Origin: Microcosmobacter mediterraneus
GTDB lineage: Bacteria; Bacteroidota; Bacteroidia; Flavobacteriales; Flavobacteriaceae
Direction: 5' to 3'
NCBI RefSeq assembly: GCF_031846265.1
Contig: NZ_JAVRIA010000001.1
Span: 186,001-250,000 of the forward strand
DNA length: 64,000 nucleotides
Shown here: positions 16,787 through 24,425 of the stretch, piece after piece
Layout: each line of letters starts with the position of its first letter
How positions within the stretch are numbered: the stretch's first letter is position 1
The notes under the pieces: generated by a model
Seen by the model: only the letters and a program-made list of their open reading frames with translations
Told to the model about the DNA's origin: nothing
Databases searched by the model: none
Program-made: the position numbers and the translations under genes

Positions 16787-16821
16787 CAAAGATAAATAAA
16801 TTTCAATGCAATGGTGTTGCA
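16787..16821 (-). promoter_or_regulatory. Candidate promoter and Fur-family operator of the metal operon
   Basis: On the minus strand TATCTTTG (16787-16794) fits the Bacteroidota -7 consensus TAnnTTTG. Just upstream, TGCA-ATGGTGT-TGCA (16807-16821) covers the -33 region and has the same form as the site at 13793-13807. The start codon at 16781 lies where transcription would begin, so the mRNA may be nearly leaderless. Confidence 0.5.
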
Positions 16822-16986
16822 AAGTTTTTCATTCCGATTGGCAAGAACGGATTTAGCGTTTGCAAAGAAACAGCTCTTTTGTTTTTTTAAGCGTTGGCTT
16901 TTCGCATTGGCAAAAAAAATAAATGTGCTGTTTGCGCGTTGGCTTTTTTAGTTCAAATGTTGATGTTTAGAGCGATTTTCCGCATT

Positions 16987-17126
16987 ATGCCCAACGGTCT
17001 CGGCTATGAGTAGTTGCGTGGTTTAGCACTAAACCTTGCAAGTACACACCAAACTGAAAATCCGCGAGGATTTTCAGAAGTAGGCGAGAACAAGCAATTA
17101 CTTATAGCCATTGTTGTGTGCTGGCT
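16987..17126. repeat. attC-like site, GGCTATGAG...CTTATAGCC subtype
   Basis: Low end GCCCAACGGTCTCGGCTATGAG then TAGTTGCG; high end GCAATTACTTATAGCCATTG then TTGTGTGC. It is very similar along its length to the site at 59930-60067, 43 kb away in array 2. The 16788-16986 stretch before it holds the operator and short GCGTTGGC-type repeats but no gene. Confidence 0.85.
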
Positions 17127-17842
17127 TTTATTCCATAATGTTCCAACCAAGCCAGCGGTTCAGTCAGATTATGTTTATTAAATTCTAAATGTATTACTCG
17201 TCTTTTTTTTCCGTTCGTTGTTCTGTTCGAAGCGTGTAAAGTCAGAGGTTTCATTAGCATTACTCCGCCTTTTTCTACTTCACAAACATATTCGTCTTCT
17301 ATATTCCAATCTTTCGAGTCAGCACGAACTATTCCTTTCATATGAGATTTCGGAATTACTTTTAGTGCTCCATTGCTTTTGTCTGTTTTGTCTAAATGAA
17401 TTCGTACTGTTATTGTATCTTGTAAAATCTCAATTGGTGGTTGAACTCCATATTGTCCTTTTTTAAAAGTCCAATTTGTATAATTTTCTAATTCCGTTTT
17501 TTGGTCAACCGAAATGCTCAAATCTTGATGATAAGCAACGAACCAATTCGATTCGCTCGGTTTGTCAAAATAGATTGCTTTAGTCAAGAAATATTCGGAT
17601 TCGGAAAGGTCAGAGATTAATTCAGTCAGTTTTTTATTAAACAACAAATCGGTCAATTCAGGCACATTTTTGATTAATTGTCTAATCGCAAACAAGTCTT
17701 TTGTTTTCATAAACGAATTTCCGCTTTGTTCAGCATTCTCGATACAAGCTATAATTTGACTTATTTCAATGTCCGAATACAAGTCGGCTAAAACGGAATA
17801 TCCATTTTTTTCAAGTTCTATTTTGTTCTTTTCGTAGCTCAT
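17102..17842 (-). CDS. Phytanoyl-CoA dioxygenase (PhyH) family protein
   Basis: The 246-residue protein is a non-haem Fe(II)/2-oxoglutarate oxygenase of the PhyH type. Ligands are visible as H105-x-D107 (AYHQDLS) and His203 (LTLHASNRT), with a nearby Arg for 2-oxoglutarate, and NGALKVIPKSH is typical. The substrate is unknown; relatives hydroxylate lipids, antibiotics or small metabolites. The C-terminal residues overlap the recombination site. Cassette ends GTTGTGTGC / GCACACAAC are exact complements. Confidence 0.85.
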   Translation of the reverse strand: MSYEKNKIELEKNGYSVLADLYSDIEISQIIACIENAEQSGNSFMKTKDLFAIRQLIKNVPELTDLLFNKKLTELISDLSESEYFLTKAIYFDKPSESNWFVAYHQDLSISVDQKTELENYTNWTFKKGQYGVQPPIEILQDTITVRIHLDKTDKSNGALKVIPKSHMKGIVRADSKDWNIEDEYVCEVEKGGVMLMKPLTLHASNRTTNGKKRRVIHLEFNKHNLTEPLAWLEHYGIKASTQQWL

Positions 17843-17850
17843 TTTTCAGC

Positions 17851-17990
17851 TTGCACACAACTTGTTTGTGTATGGTTTGTTGCGTTTAGGTATGCGATTA
17901 TTTTTCCGCAGTAACAATATAGTAAAAAGTACGCAAAGTTCTTCGTCTGAGCCAACAGTAGCAATTGACTATACACGTTGTTGGCAACTG
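17851..17990. repeat. attC-like recombination site
   Basis: Low end TTGCACACAACTTGTTTGTG then TATGGTTTGTTGCG; high end GCAATTGACTATACACGTTG then TTGGCAAC. The core GTTGGCAAC is identical to the 5' end of the first cassette, at 18539-18547. Confidence 0.88.
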
Positions 17991-17998
17991 GCTTTTAT

Positions 17999-18514
17999 TT
18001 AATCAGACGGCATTTTTGACGTTACGTAAATCAATTCATCATAATTGTCCGATGTAAATTCTTTTATTGCGCTCTGTTCCGTTATTGTTCCAACTCCAAT
18101 TATTTTGCTTTGGTCAATTTTTTTATATTCATCGACAGATATTATTTCTCCGTCAAGAACATATAAAGTTTTCTTGTCCGACTTTGTATTTGCTATTTCT
18201 CTTTCTTGTAATTTGGTCGTTAATAAAACAACTCCGTTTTTACCTTTTCCTCCGTATATTTTTTCAGCGTTTTCTTTTTTCAAATACTTAACCTTTGAAA
18301 TATCCTCTTCAAGTAACAGGAACCAACCGTCATTCATTGTTTCATATTCAACTGCATATCCATCGATAATTAGCAAAGGGTTTTCCGTAAGCGAATTATC
18401 GACTTTCACGGAATTAATATAATTCGCCAAGTAAGTTTTGTCAGATTTCTTTTGGTTGCAGGAAATACACACAAAAATCAGAAGTAATATTATGTTTTTT
18501 GTTATTCGGTTCAT
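17999..18514 (-). CDS. Lipoprotein with TonB-plug-like motif
   Basis: The 171-residue lipoprotein has lipobox-like VCISC (Cys19). Its middle part, LKKENAEKIYGGKGKNGVVLLTTK, matches the YG..GKNGVV.I.TK element of TonB receptor plugs. The same element also appears in BlaR1/M56-linked proteins of Bacteroidota. No barrel follows, so it is not a receptor. The ligand or partner is unknown. It is the first cassette of the array, directly next to the recombinase. Confidence 0.68.
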   Translation of the reverse strand: MNRITKNIILLLIFVCISCNQKKSDKTYLANYINSVKVDNSLTENPLLIIDGYAVEYETMNDGWFLLLEEDISKVKYLKKENAEKIYGGKGKNGVVLLTTKLQEREIANTKSDKKTLYVLDGEIISVDEYKKIDQSKIIGVGTITEQSAIKEFTSDNYDELIYVTSKMPSD

Positions 18515-18577
18515 TTTTCAGCGTAATGTTTTTAGCTTGTTGCCAACTAGTTATATGATAATAAATATATACTTTTT
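18515..18577. other. attI-like array head
   Basis: The first cassette begins at the GTTGCCAAC core (18539-18547; GTTGGCAAC on the cassette strand). No second inverted-repeat arm lies between it and the recombinase stop at 18578. The AT-rich stretch 18548-18577 contains AACTAGTT. This arrangement corresponds to an integron attI with only one core. Its use as an insertion point is inferred. Confidence 0.5.
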
Positions 18578-19789
18578 TTAGTGATAATCACGGGATAACA
18601 TAATATTTTCCTGATGTTTATCAGGATTTGAGATACGTTGTATCGCAACATCTAAAGGGTTTTCAATCTTCATTAAATCTTTGCGCTTTACATGCGTATA
18701 AATCATCGTAGTCTCTGGTCTTGAATGGCCTAGTAAAGATTGTATATAACGTATATCTACACCATTTTCTAATAAATGTGTAGCATAACTATGTCTCAAA
18801 GTATGTGGCGTAATCTGTTTGTTAATATTGGCACGCTTACAACTGCGCTTTAAAAATTGCCTAACAGAAGCAGCACTATATTTGTCGCCTTCTTGTCCTT
18901 CAACAAAATAAACTTTTGGGTTATAACTCATGTAATAATTAGATAATAAAGGCATAAAACTATCTGCTAAGCTTACATAACGGTCTTTACGACCTTTTCC
19001 TTGTCTAATAATAAGTTGTTTTCGTTGAATATTAAAATCTGTTAGCTTTAGATTTATCAGTTCACCTATTCTTAGACCGCAAGAATATAATAAAGCAATT
19101 ATTGCTCTATGTTTTAAATTCTTAGTATGTCTTAGTATTAATATTATTTCTTCATAAGATAAAACTAAAGGTAATTTTTTAGATTTCTTTGGGCGCTCTA
19201 GTTTTAGATCATCAATAGATGTATTAGTGAAAAATTGTGTAAAAAGCTTTAAAGCACTAATAAACTGTCTATGCGAACTTATTGAATACCCTTTTTTTGC
19301 TAAAACATCTTGAGCAAAGCGTTCAACATGTGTGTTAGTGAAATCTTCTGCTTCTATATCGTTATTGTATGACACAAAATCTGCCATAAAACTAGTGTAA
19401 GTATGTATGGTACTTTGGCTATATCGTTTACCTTTTAAGTATTTGTAGTAGTTATTTAGTAATGTTTTTTGATGTGGCTTAAAATTATATGATTTTCGTA
19501 CACCAAGACTTGTGCTGTCTTTAATTGATTTATCGAAGTTGATATCGTTTATAATTGCTTCTCCTGCTAAAATTTGTTTTAGGTTATATAAGTTAAAATG
19601 AGTATGCTTTATATACCAAGTTTTTTTAGAAGTACTCCATTTAGCATTAAGTTTTTCTTTAAGTAAAGATTTAATGGCATAGTTAAACTTAAAATCTATA
19701 CCTATTTGTTGATGACCTCGATGTTTAAGGTTTTTTAAAGTTACTGTGATTGAGTTTTGCATAACGTTGATAATGAAAAAATTAACCAT
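18578..19789 (-). CDS. Tyrosine recombinase at the array head
   Basis: 403 residues from the ATG at 19789; the ATG at 19762 (MQNSITVTLKNL) is a plausible alternative. Residues about 12-75 form an extra N-terminal domain (VTLKNLKHRG, WSTSKKTWYI). Residues about 105-190 form a core-binding domain and 205-385 the catalytic domain. Catalytic residues are R240 (CGLRIGEL), K265 (GKGRKDR), H329-x-x-R332 (HTLRHSYA), H355 (LLGHSRP) and Y364 (TTMIYTHV). Lys to His spacing is 64, close to XerD and much shorter than IntI1, so the extra IntI helix is absent. Transcription runs toward the cassettes. It is the likely agent of cassette movement, by position only. Confidence 0.88.
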   Translation of the reverse strand: MVNFFIINVMQNSITVTLKNLKHRGHQQIGIDFKFNYAIKSLLKEKLNAKWSTSKKTWYIKHTHFNLYNLKQILAGEAIINDINFDKSIKDSTSLGVRKSYNFKPHQKTLLNNYYKYLKGKRYSQSTIHTYTSFMADFVSYNNDIEAEDFTNTHVERFAQDVLAKKGYSISSHRQFISALKLFTQFFTNTSIDDLKLERPKKSKKLPLVLSYEEIILILRHTKNLKHRAIIALLYSCGLRIGELINLKLTDFNIQRKQLIIRQGKGRKDRYVSLADSFMPLLSNYYMSYNPKVYFVEGQEGDKYSAASVRQFLKRSCKRANINKQITPHTLRHSYATHLLENGVDIRYIQSLLGHSRPETTMIYTHVKRKDLMKIENPLDVAIQRISNPDKHQENIMLSRDYH

Positions 19790-19867
19790 GTAAAATAGCT
19801 AAAAAAATCATCATTTCAAAACAAGGTTAACTCTTATTATACTATTTTGAAAAAATCAAGAAATACA

Positions 19868-19904
19868 AAACGTCCACTTTATACTTACAATAAAGCAGAC
19901 GTTT
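19868..19904. terminator. Hairpin 3' of clpB
   Basis: AAACGTC (19868-19874) pairs with GACGTTT (19898-19904), and ACTTTAT pairs with ATAAAG inside. It is just downstream of the clpB stop on the minus strand and is followed by a short T run, so it is probably a terminator. Confidence 0.45.
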
Positions 19905-19930
19905 ATGACTTAAAACCAAATATGTATTTT

Positions 19931-22537
19931 TTAAAATTCTTCTGCTACCAAATCGGCCTGATTTCTAAATACTAAGGTATCATCGAAGGCATCTAATAGT
20001 ATAATGCTATCTGTAGTTACTTTACCAGCTAATATTTCTTTACTTAAAGCATTAAGCACTTCTTTTTGGATCACTCGTTTTACAGGTCTGGCACCATACT
20101 CTGGTTCAAATCCTTTTTCGGCTAAATACGCTATGGCTTCTGCTGTGGCATCAAAAGTAATACCTTGTTGTGCTATCATCTTTGTAAGGCCTTTTAATTG
20201 TAAGCCTACAATAGCAATGATATCTGCTTTGCTTAATGGTGTAAATAGTATGGTATCGTCTATTCTATTTAAAAACTCTGGTCGTACACGCTGTTTTAGT
20301 AAGCCTAATACATCTACCTTAGAAGCCTCCATTGCAGTATCTATATCGTTTGTGGCTTCAAAGCGTTCTTGTATAATAGAACTTCCTATATTAGAAGTCA
20401 TTATAATAATAGTGTTTTTAAAGTCGGCAACGCGGCCTTTGTTATCGGTTAAATGACCCTCGTCTAATACTTGTAATAAAAGATTAAAAGTATCCGGATG
20501 CGCTTTTTCAATTTCGTCTAACAATACCACTGAATAAGGCTTTCTGCGCACAGCTTCTGTGAGTTGTCCGCCTTCATCATAACCAACATAACCAGGAGGT
20601 GCACCAACCAATCTACTTACGGCATGGCGCTCTTGGTATTCGCTCATGTCAATCCTGGTCATAGCGTTTTCATCATCAAACATATAGTCTGCAAGAGCTT
20701 TGGCTAACTCTGTTTTACCAACACCTGTGCTGCCCAAAAACAAGAAAGTTCCTATGGGTTTGTCAGGGTTTTGTAAGCCAGCTCTAGAGCGTCTTACAGC
20801 ATCACTAACAGCTACAATAGCGTCCTCTTGGCCTACAACACGTTTGTGTAGTTCCTCTTCAAGGTGTAGTAACTTTTCGCGTTCGCTCTGTATCATTTTG
20901 GTTACTGGTATACCAGTCCACTTAGCCACAACATCTGCAATATCCTCATAGGTTACTTCTTCTTTAATCAAAGCTGTTTCTTGTTGTGCTGCCAATTGTT
21001 TCTGATACCTTTCTAGCGCTTCGCTGGCATCTTTTATTGTACCATAGCGCAGTTCGGCTACCTTGCCATAGTCACCTTCACGCTCAGCACGTTCAGCCTC
21101 TAACTTGTAGTGTTCAATATCTTGTTTTATAGTTTGAATTTGGTCTACAACTTCTTTTTCAGATTTCCACTTAGCATTAATGGCGTTACGCTCTTCTTTT
21201 ACATTGGCTAAATCAGCTCTAAGACTTTTTAATTTTGATTCATCCTTCTCACGTTTAATAGCTGCAATTTCAATCTCTAATTGCATAATTTTTCTATCTA
21301 ATACATCTAACGCTTCGGGTTTAGAGTTGATTTCCATACGTAATTTTGAAGCGGCTTCGTCCATGAGATCTATAGCCTTGTCTGGAAGAAATCTATTGGT
21401 AATATACCTGTTTGAAAGTTCTACTGCACCAATAATAGCGTCATCCTTAATACGTACTTTATGATGGGTCTCATACTTTTCTTTAATGCCTCTTAGTATA
21501 GAAATAGCACTTTCTGTATCAGGTTCGTTGACTATTACGTTCTGAAAACGGCGCTCTAAGGCTTTATCTTGTTCAAAGTATTTCTGATATTCATCTAAAG
21601 TCGTAGCACCAATAGCTCTAAGTTCGCCTCTGGCTAAAGCTGGCTTTAAAATATTGGCTGCATCCATAGCACCTTGGCCACCACCAGCACCAACTAAGGT
21701 GTGTATTTCGTCTATAAATAGCACAATATCACCTTCGCTTGTAGTAACTTCCTTTATAACCGCTTTTAAGCGTTCTTCAAACTCACCTTTAAATTTGGCT
21801 CCAGCGATTAGTGCACCCATATCTAAGGCAAAAATTTGTTTGTCTACTAGGTTTTCAGGAATATCATCATCTATAATTCTATGTGCTAAACCTTCTGCAA
21901 TGGCTGTTTTTCCAGTACCTGGTTCACCGACTAAAATGGGGTTGTTCTTTGTTCTCCGCGATAAAATTTGAAGAATACGTCGTATTTCTTCATCTCTACC
22001 AATAACAGGATCTAGCTTACCATCTTTAGCCAATTGGTTTAAATTTTTGGCATACTTGTTTAATGAGTTATAAGTCTCTTCCTGATTTTGTGAGGTAACC
22101 CTATCGCCTTTACGCAAATCCTCAATGCTACTAGTAATGGCGTTCTCTGTAACACCTTGATCTTTTAAAGCCTGAGCTATATTACTTTTAGACTTAAAAA
22201 TGGCAAGAAATAAATGCGCTATAGACACAAAGTCATCATTCATTTTCTTTGCTAGGACTGAGGCATTGTTCAATGTTTGTCCAGCCTCTCTAGAAAGCAT
22301 AATTTCTGTACCAGATACTTTAGAAAAACTTTGTAGTGCTTTGTCTAAAACCTGTTCTAACATAGCAGTGTTTACTTGCAGTTTTTTTAGCAAAAAGGGT
22401 AGTACGTTGTCATCAACCTCTAAAATACCTTTAAATAGGTGTTCGTTTTCTATCTGCTGATGTTCTAAGCTTTGAGCAAGCTGCTGTGCTTGTTGCACAG
22501 CGTCTTGTGATTTTATGGTATAAGTATTAAAGTTCAT
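19931..22537 (-). CDS. clpB: ATP-dependent disaggregase ClpB
   Basis: 868 residues, full length for ClpB. It has an N-terminal Clp-N domain (about 1-145), NBD1 with Walker A GEPGTGKT, a coiled-coil M domain (about 400-525) and NBD2 with Walker A GSTGVGKT. It starts MNFNTYTIKSQDAVQQAQ as ClpB proteins do. With DnaK it resolves aggregated proteins after heat stress. It marks the backbone side of array 1. The 252 bp upstream, shared with the divergent GH16 gene, contain no gene; I see no confident promoter there. Confidence 0.97.
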   Translation of the reverse strand: MNFNTYTIKSQDAVQQAQQLAQSLEHQQIENEHLFKGILEVDDNVLPFLLKKLQVNTAMLEQVLDKALQSFSKVSGTEIMLSREAGQTLNNASVLAKKMNDDFVSIAHLFLAIFKSKSNIAQALKDQGVTENAITSSIEDLRKGDRVTSQNQEETYNSLNKYAKNLNQLAKDGKLDPVIGRDEEIRRILQILSRRTKNNPILVGEPGTGKTAIAEGLAHRIIDDDIPENLVDKQIFALDMGALIAGAKFKGEFEERLKAVIKEVTTSEGDIVLFIDEIHTLVGAGGGQGAMDAANILKPALARGELRAIGATTLDEYQKYFEQDKALERRFQNVIVNEPDTESAISILRGIKEKYETHHKVRIKDDAIIGAVELSNRYITNRFLPDKAIDLMDEAASKLRMEINSKPEALDVLDRKIMQLEIEIAAIKREKDESKLKSLRADLANVKEERNAINAKWKSEKEVVDQIQTIKQDIEHYKLEAERAEREGDYGKVAELRYGTIKDASEALERYQKQLAAQQETALIKEEVTYEDIADVVAKWTGIPVTKMIQSEREKLLHLEEELHKRVVGQEDAIVAVSDAVRRSRAGLQNPDKPIGTFLFLGSTGVGKTELAKALADYMFDDENAMTRIDMSEYQERHAVSRLVGAPPGYVGYDEGGQLTEAVRRKPYSVVLLDEIEKAHPDTFNLLLQVLDEGHLTDNKGRVADFKNTIIIMTSNIGSSIIQERFEATNDIDTAMEASKVDVLGLLKQRVRPEFLNRIDDTILFTPLSKADIIAIVGLQLKGLTKMIAQQGITFDATAEAIAYLAEKGFEPEYGARPVKRVIQKEVLNALSKEILAGKVTTDSIILLDAFDDTLVFRNQADLVAEEF

Positions 22538-22789
22538 AATATGGCCACCCCTTTAGCGTGGTATCTTTTAATTGTTTGAATTCAGTTTATTTTCTTTTCC
22601 AAACACCTCAGTTCAACAATCCTACCAAGCAATGTTCTCAGACAAAATGTCTATAAAGCCTTGATTAATAGTGACTTTTTGTCAATTTAAAGCTGTGCAA
22701 TTAATCAATTTAAGATCGTGTTGTGTCCTTGTATTGGTCACCAATTAGAAAATATCAACTATAGGTCGTATTTTTAAAAAAAAATTGCA

Positions 22790-24397
22790 ATGCGTTTTCT
22801 GTGCTTACTTTTAGTCTTTTTATTGGCCTGTAATACAAATGCTCAAAATGTGCTTGATGATTTTGAAGGTAGTGGAGGTATTACAACCTGGTATGGCGAT
22901 AACTGTTTAGTTAATACCAACAGAAATAATCCTTATCCTCAAGGTATTAACACCTCTAACAAAGTTTTAGAATACTTTGATAATGGAGGCCAATATGCTA
23001 ACGTACGTTTTGATATGAGTACTAATTTAGACCTCATAACCAAAAACTCGTTTAGTATTAAAATATATGTACCATCTTCAGATATAACAGGTAGTCAGCC
23101 CAATCAGGTCTCTTTAAAATTGCAAGATGGTTCTTTGGCCGAACCATGGATTACCCAAACCGAAATTATTAAACCCATTGTTTTAAACCAATGGCAAGAA
23201 CTCACCTTCGATTTTGAAAATGATCCTTTTATGAATTTAGACGGATCATCACCTGCACCATTGTTTAGAACAGATTTTAACAGAGTATTAATTCAAGTTA
23301 ATGGCGAAAATAATAACGATAATGTTAGAGCCTACATCGATGATGTATCTCATTATGATACGGTAATAGATGATCCTATTTTTGATACCTTGGTATGGTC
23401 AGATGAGTTTGATGGTGCTTCTTTAGATGCTTCAAAATGGTGGCGACAAACGCAATTACCTCCTGGAGGAAGTTGGTATAACGGCGAAATACAGCATTAT
23501 ACCAATAGAGACGTTAACTCTAGTGTTAACAATGGTATTTTATCCATAAACGCTATAAAAGAGTTAGGTTATACTGATCAAGGATACTCTAAAGATTATA
23601 CCTCGGCTCGTTTAAACTCTAAATTTGCATTTACCTACGGAAAAGTAGAAGTTAGGGCTAAATTACCAACAGGACCAGGGACTTGGCCAGCAATTTGGAT
23701 GTTAGGAAAAAATATTAATGAAGATGGTGCCTATTGGGATAATCAAGGCTATGATACTACAGGTTGGCCAGCTTGTGGCGAAATTGATATTATGGAACAT
23801 TGGGGAACAAACCAAAACTTTATACAAAGTGCCATGCATACACCATCTAGTTTCGGTAACACTGATAATAAAGGCGGACAAGTTATTCCAACAGTATCTA
23901 ATGGTTTTCATGTATATTCTGTAGAGTGGACTCCAGAAAAAATGGTTTTTAGAGTAGATGGAGTAAAGCATTACGAATATAATCCTGCTATTAAAAACGC
24001 TAGTACTTGGCCTTTTGATGAGGAACAATATCTTCTTTTAAATGTAGCCATTTTACCCGAAATACACTCTAATTTTACCTCAAGTGCTATGGATATTGAT
24101 TACGTTAGAGTATACCAACAAAGTACACTATCTAATCATGAGAATGGCTTAGATAGGGTAAGTATTTATCCAAACCCTGTGCGTAATGTGCTTAATCTGA
24201 AATTAAAAAACACAAGCCTGGCAATATCTAATTTAAGCATTACAGATCTTAATGGTCGTATTGTCTATGAAAATAATACTTATAATGCCATTCAAAATAT
24301 GAGGTATAATTTAAGTGCTTTGCAATCTGGTGTTTATATAACTCAAGTGTCTTTTTCAAATGGCACAAAAGAAACGCATAAATTTATAAAGCAATAA
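22790..24397 (+). CDS. GH16 endo-beta-glucanase with carbohydrate-binding region and T9SS domain
   Basis: The 535-residue secreted protein has a signal (1-19). A beta-rich carbohydrate-binding-like domain (about 20-195) is followed by the GH16 catalytic domain (about 200-445) with the ExDxxE motif GEIDIMEHWG (Glu331 nucleophile, Asp333, Glu336 acid/base). A type IX secretion sorting domain (about 455-535) contains IYPNPV and ends HKFIKQ. It probably cleaves beta-1,3- or mixed-linked glucans such as laminarin at the cell surface. It is a single gene with a terminator directly after it. Confidence 0.9.
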   Translation: MRFLCLLLVFLLACNTNAQNVLDDFEGSGGITTWYGDNCLVNTNRNNPYPQGINTSNKVLEYFDNGGQYANVRFDMSTNLDLITKNSFSIKIYVPSSDITGSQPNQVSLKLQDGSLAEPWITQTEIIKPIVLNQWQELTFDFENDPFMNLDGSSPAPLFRTDFNRVLIQVNGENNNDNVRAYIDDVSHYDTVIDDPIFDTLVWSDEFDGASLDASKWWRQTQLPPGGSWYNGEIQHYTNRDVNSSVNNGILSINAIKELGYTDQGYSKDYTSARLNSKFAFTYGKVEVRAKLPTGPGTWPAIWMLGKNINEDGAYWDNQGYDTTGWPACGEIDIMEHWGTNQNFIQSAMHTPSSFGNTDNKGGQVIPTVSNGFHVYSVEWTPEKMVFRVDGVKHYEYNPAIKNASTWPFDEEQYLLLNVAILPEIHSNFTSSAMDIDYVRVYQQSTLSNHENGLDRVSIYPNPVRNVLNLKLKNTSLAISNLSITDLNGRIVYENNTYNAIQNMRYNLSALQSGVYITQVSFSNGTKETHKFIKQ

Positions 24398-24400
24398 AAA

Positions 24401-24425
24401 AAGCGACCAAATGGTCGCTTTCTTT
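24401..24425. terminator. Bidirectional terminator between the GH16 and amidohydrolase genes
   Basis: AAGCGACC-AAAT-GGTCGCTT hairpin followed by TCTTTTT, and preceded by an A run. It serves both converging genes. Confidence 0.85.

Larger units (their letters stand above)
1..18577 (-). mobile_element. Integron-like gene-cassette array 1
   Basis: Every gene from the left window edge to the recombinase is on the minus strand. Genes sit singly or in short groups separated by inverted-repeat sites that resemble integron attC. Most sites read GTGTATGG then GTTGCG at the low end and GCAATT then CTATACAC at the high end, ending in GTTGTTG next to the following stop codon. For most units the 5' cassette end is the reverse complement of the 3' cassette end. 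For example, GTTAGGCAAC precedes the gene starting at 12872 and GTTGCCTAAC follows its stop. The array head is at 18539-18547, beside the recombinase; the tail is beyond position 1. Whether the array is active is inferred. Confidence 0.8.

Noticed and set aside
16922..16986. Short GCGTTGGC repeats as a regulatory array
   Set aside because: The words are irregularly spaced and inexact; there are too few to support a specific claim.
5212..18547. Insertion-sequence terminal inverted repeats
   Set aside because: No transposase lies between any pair, and the pairing arms lie within each intergenic gap, not at the two ends of one gene.
18578..19789. Calling the recombinase a canonical IntI integron integrase
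   Set aside because: The spacing between the catalytic Lys and HxxR is too short for the IntI-specific extra helix, and it has a different N-terminal domain.
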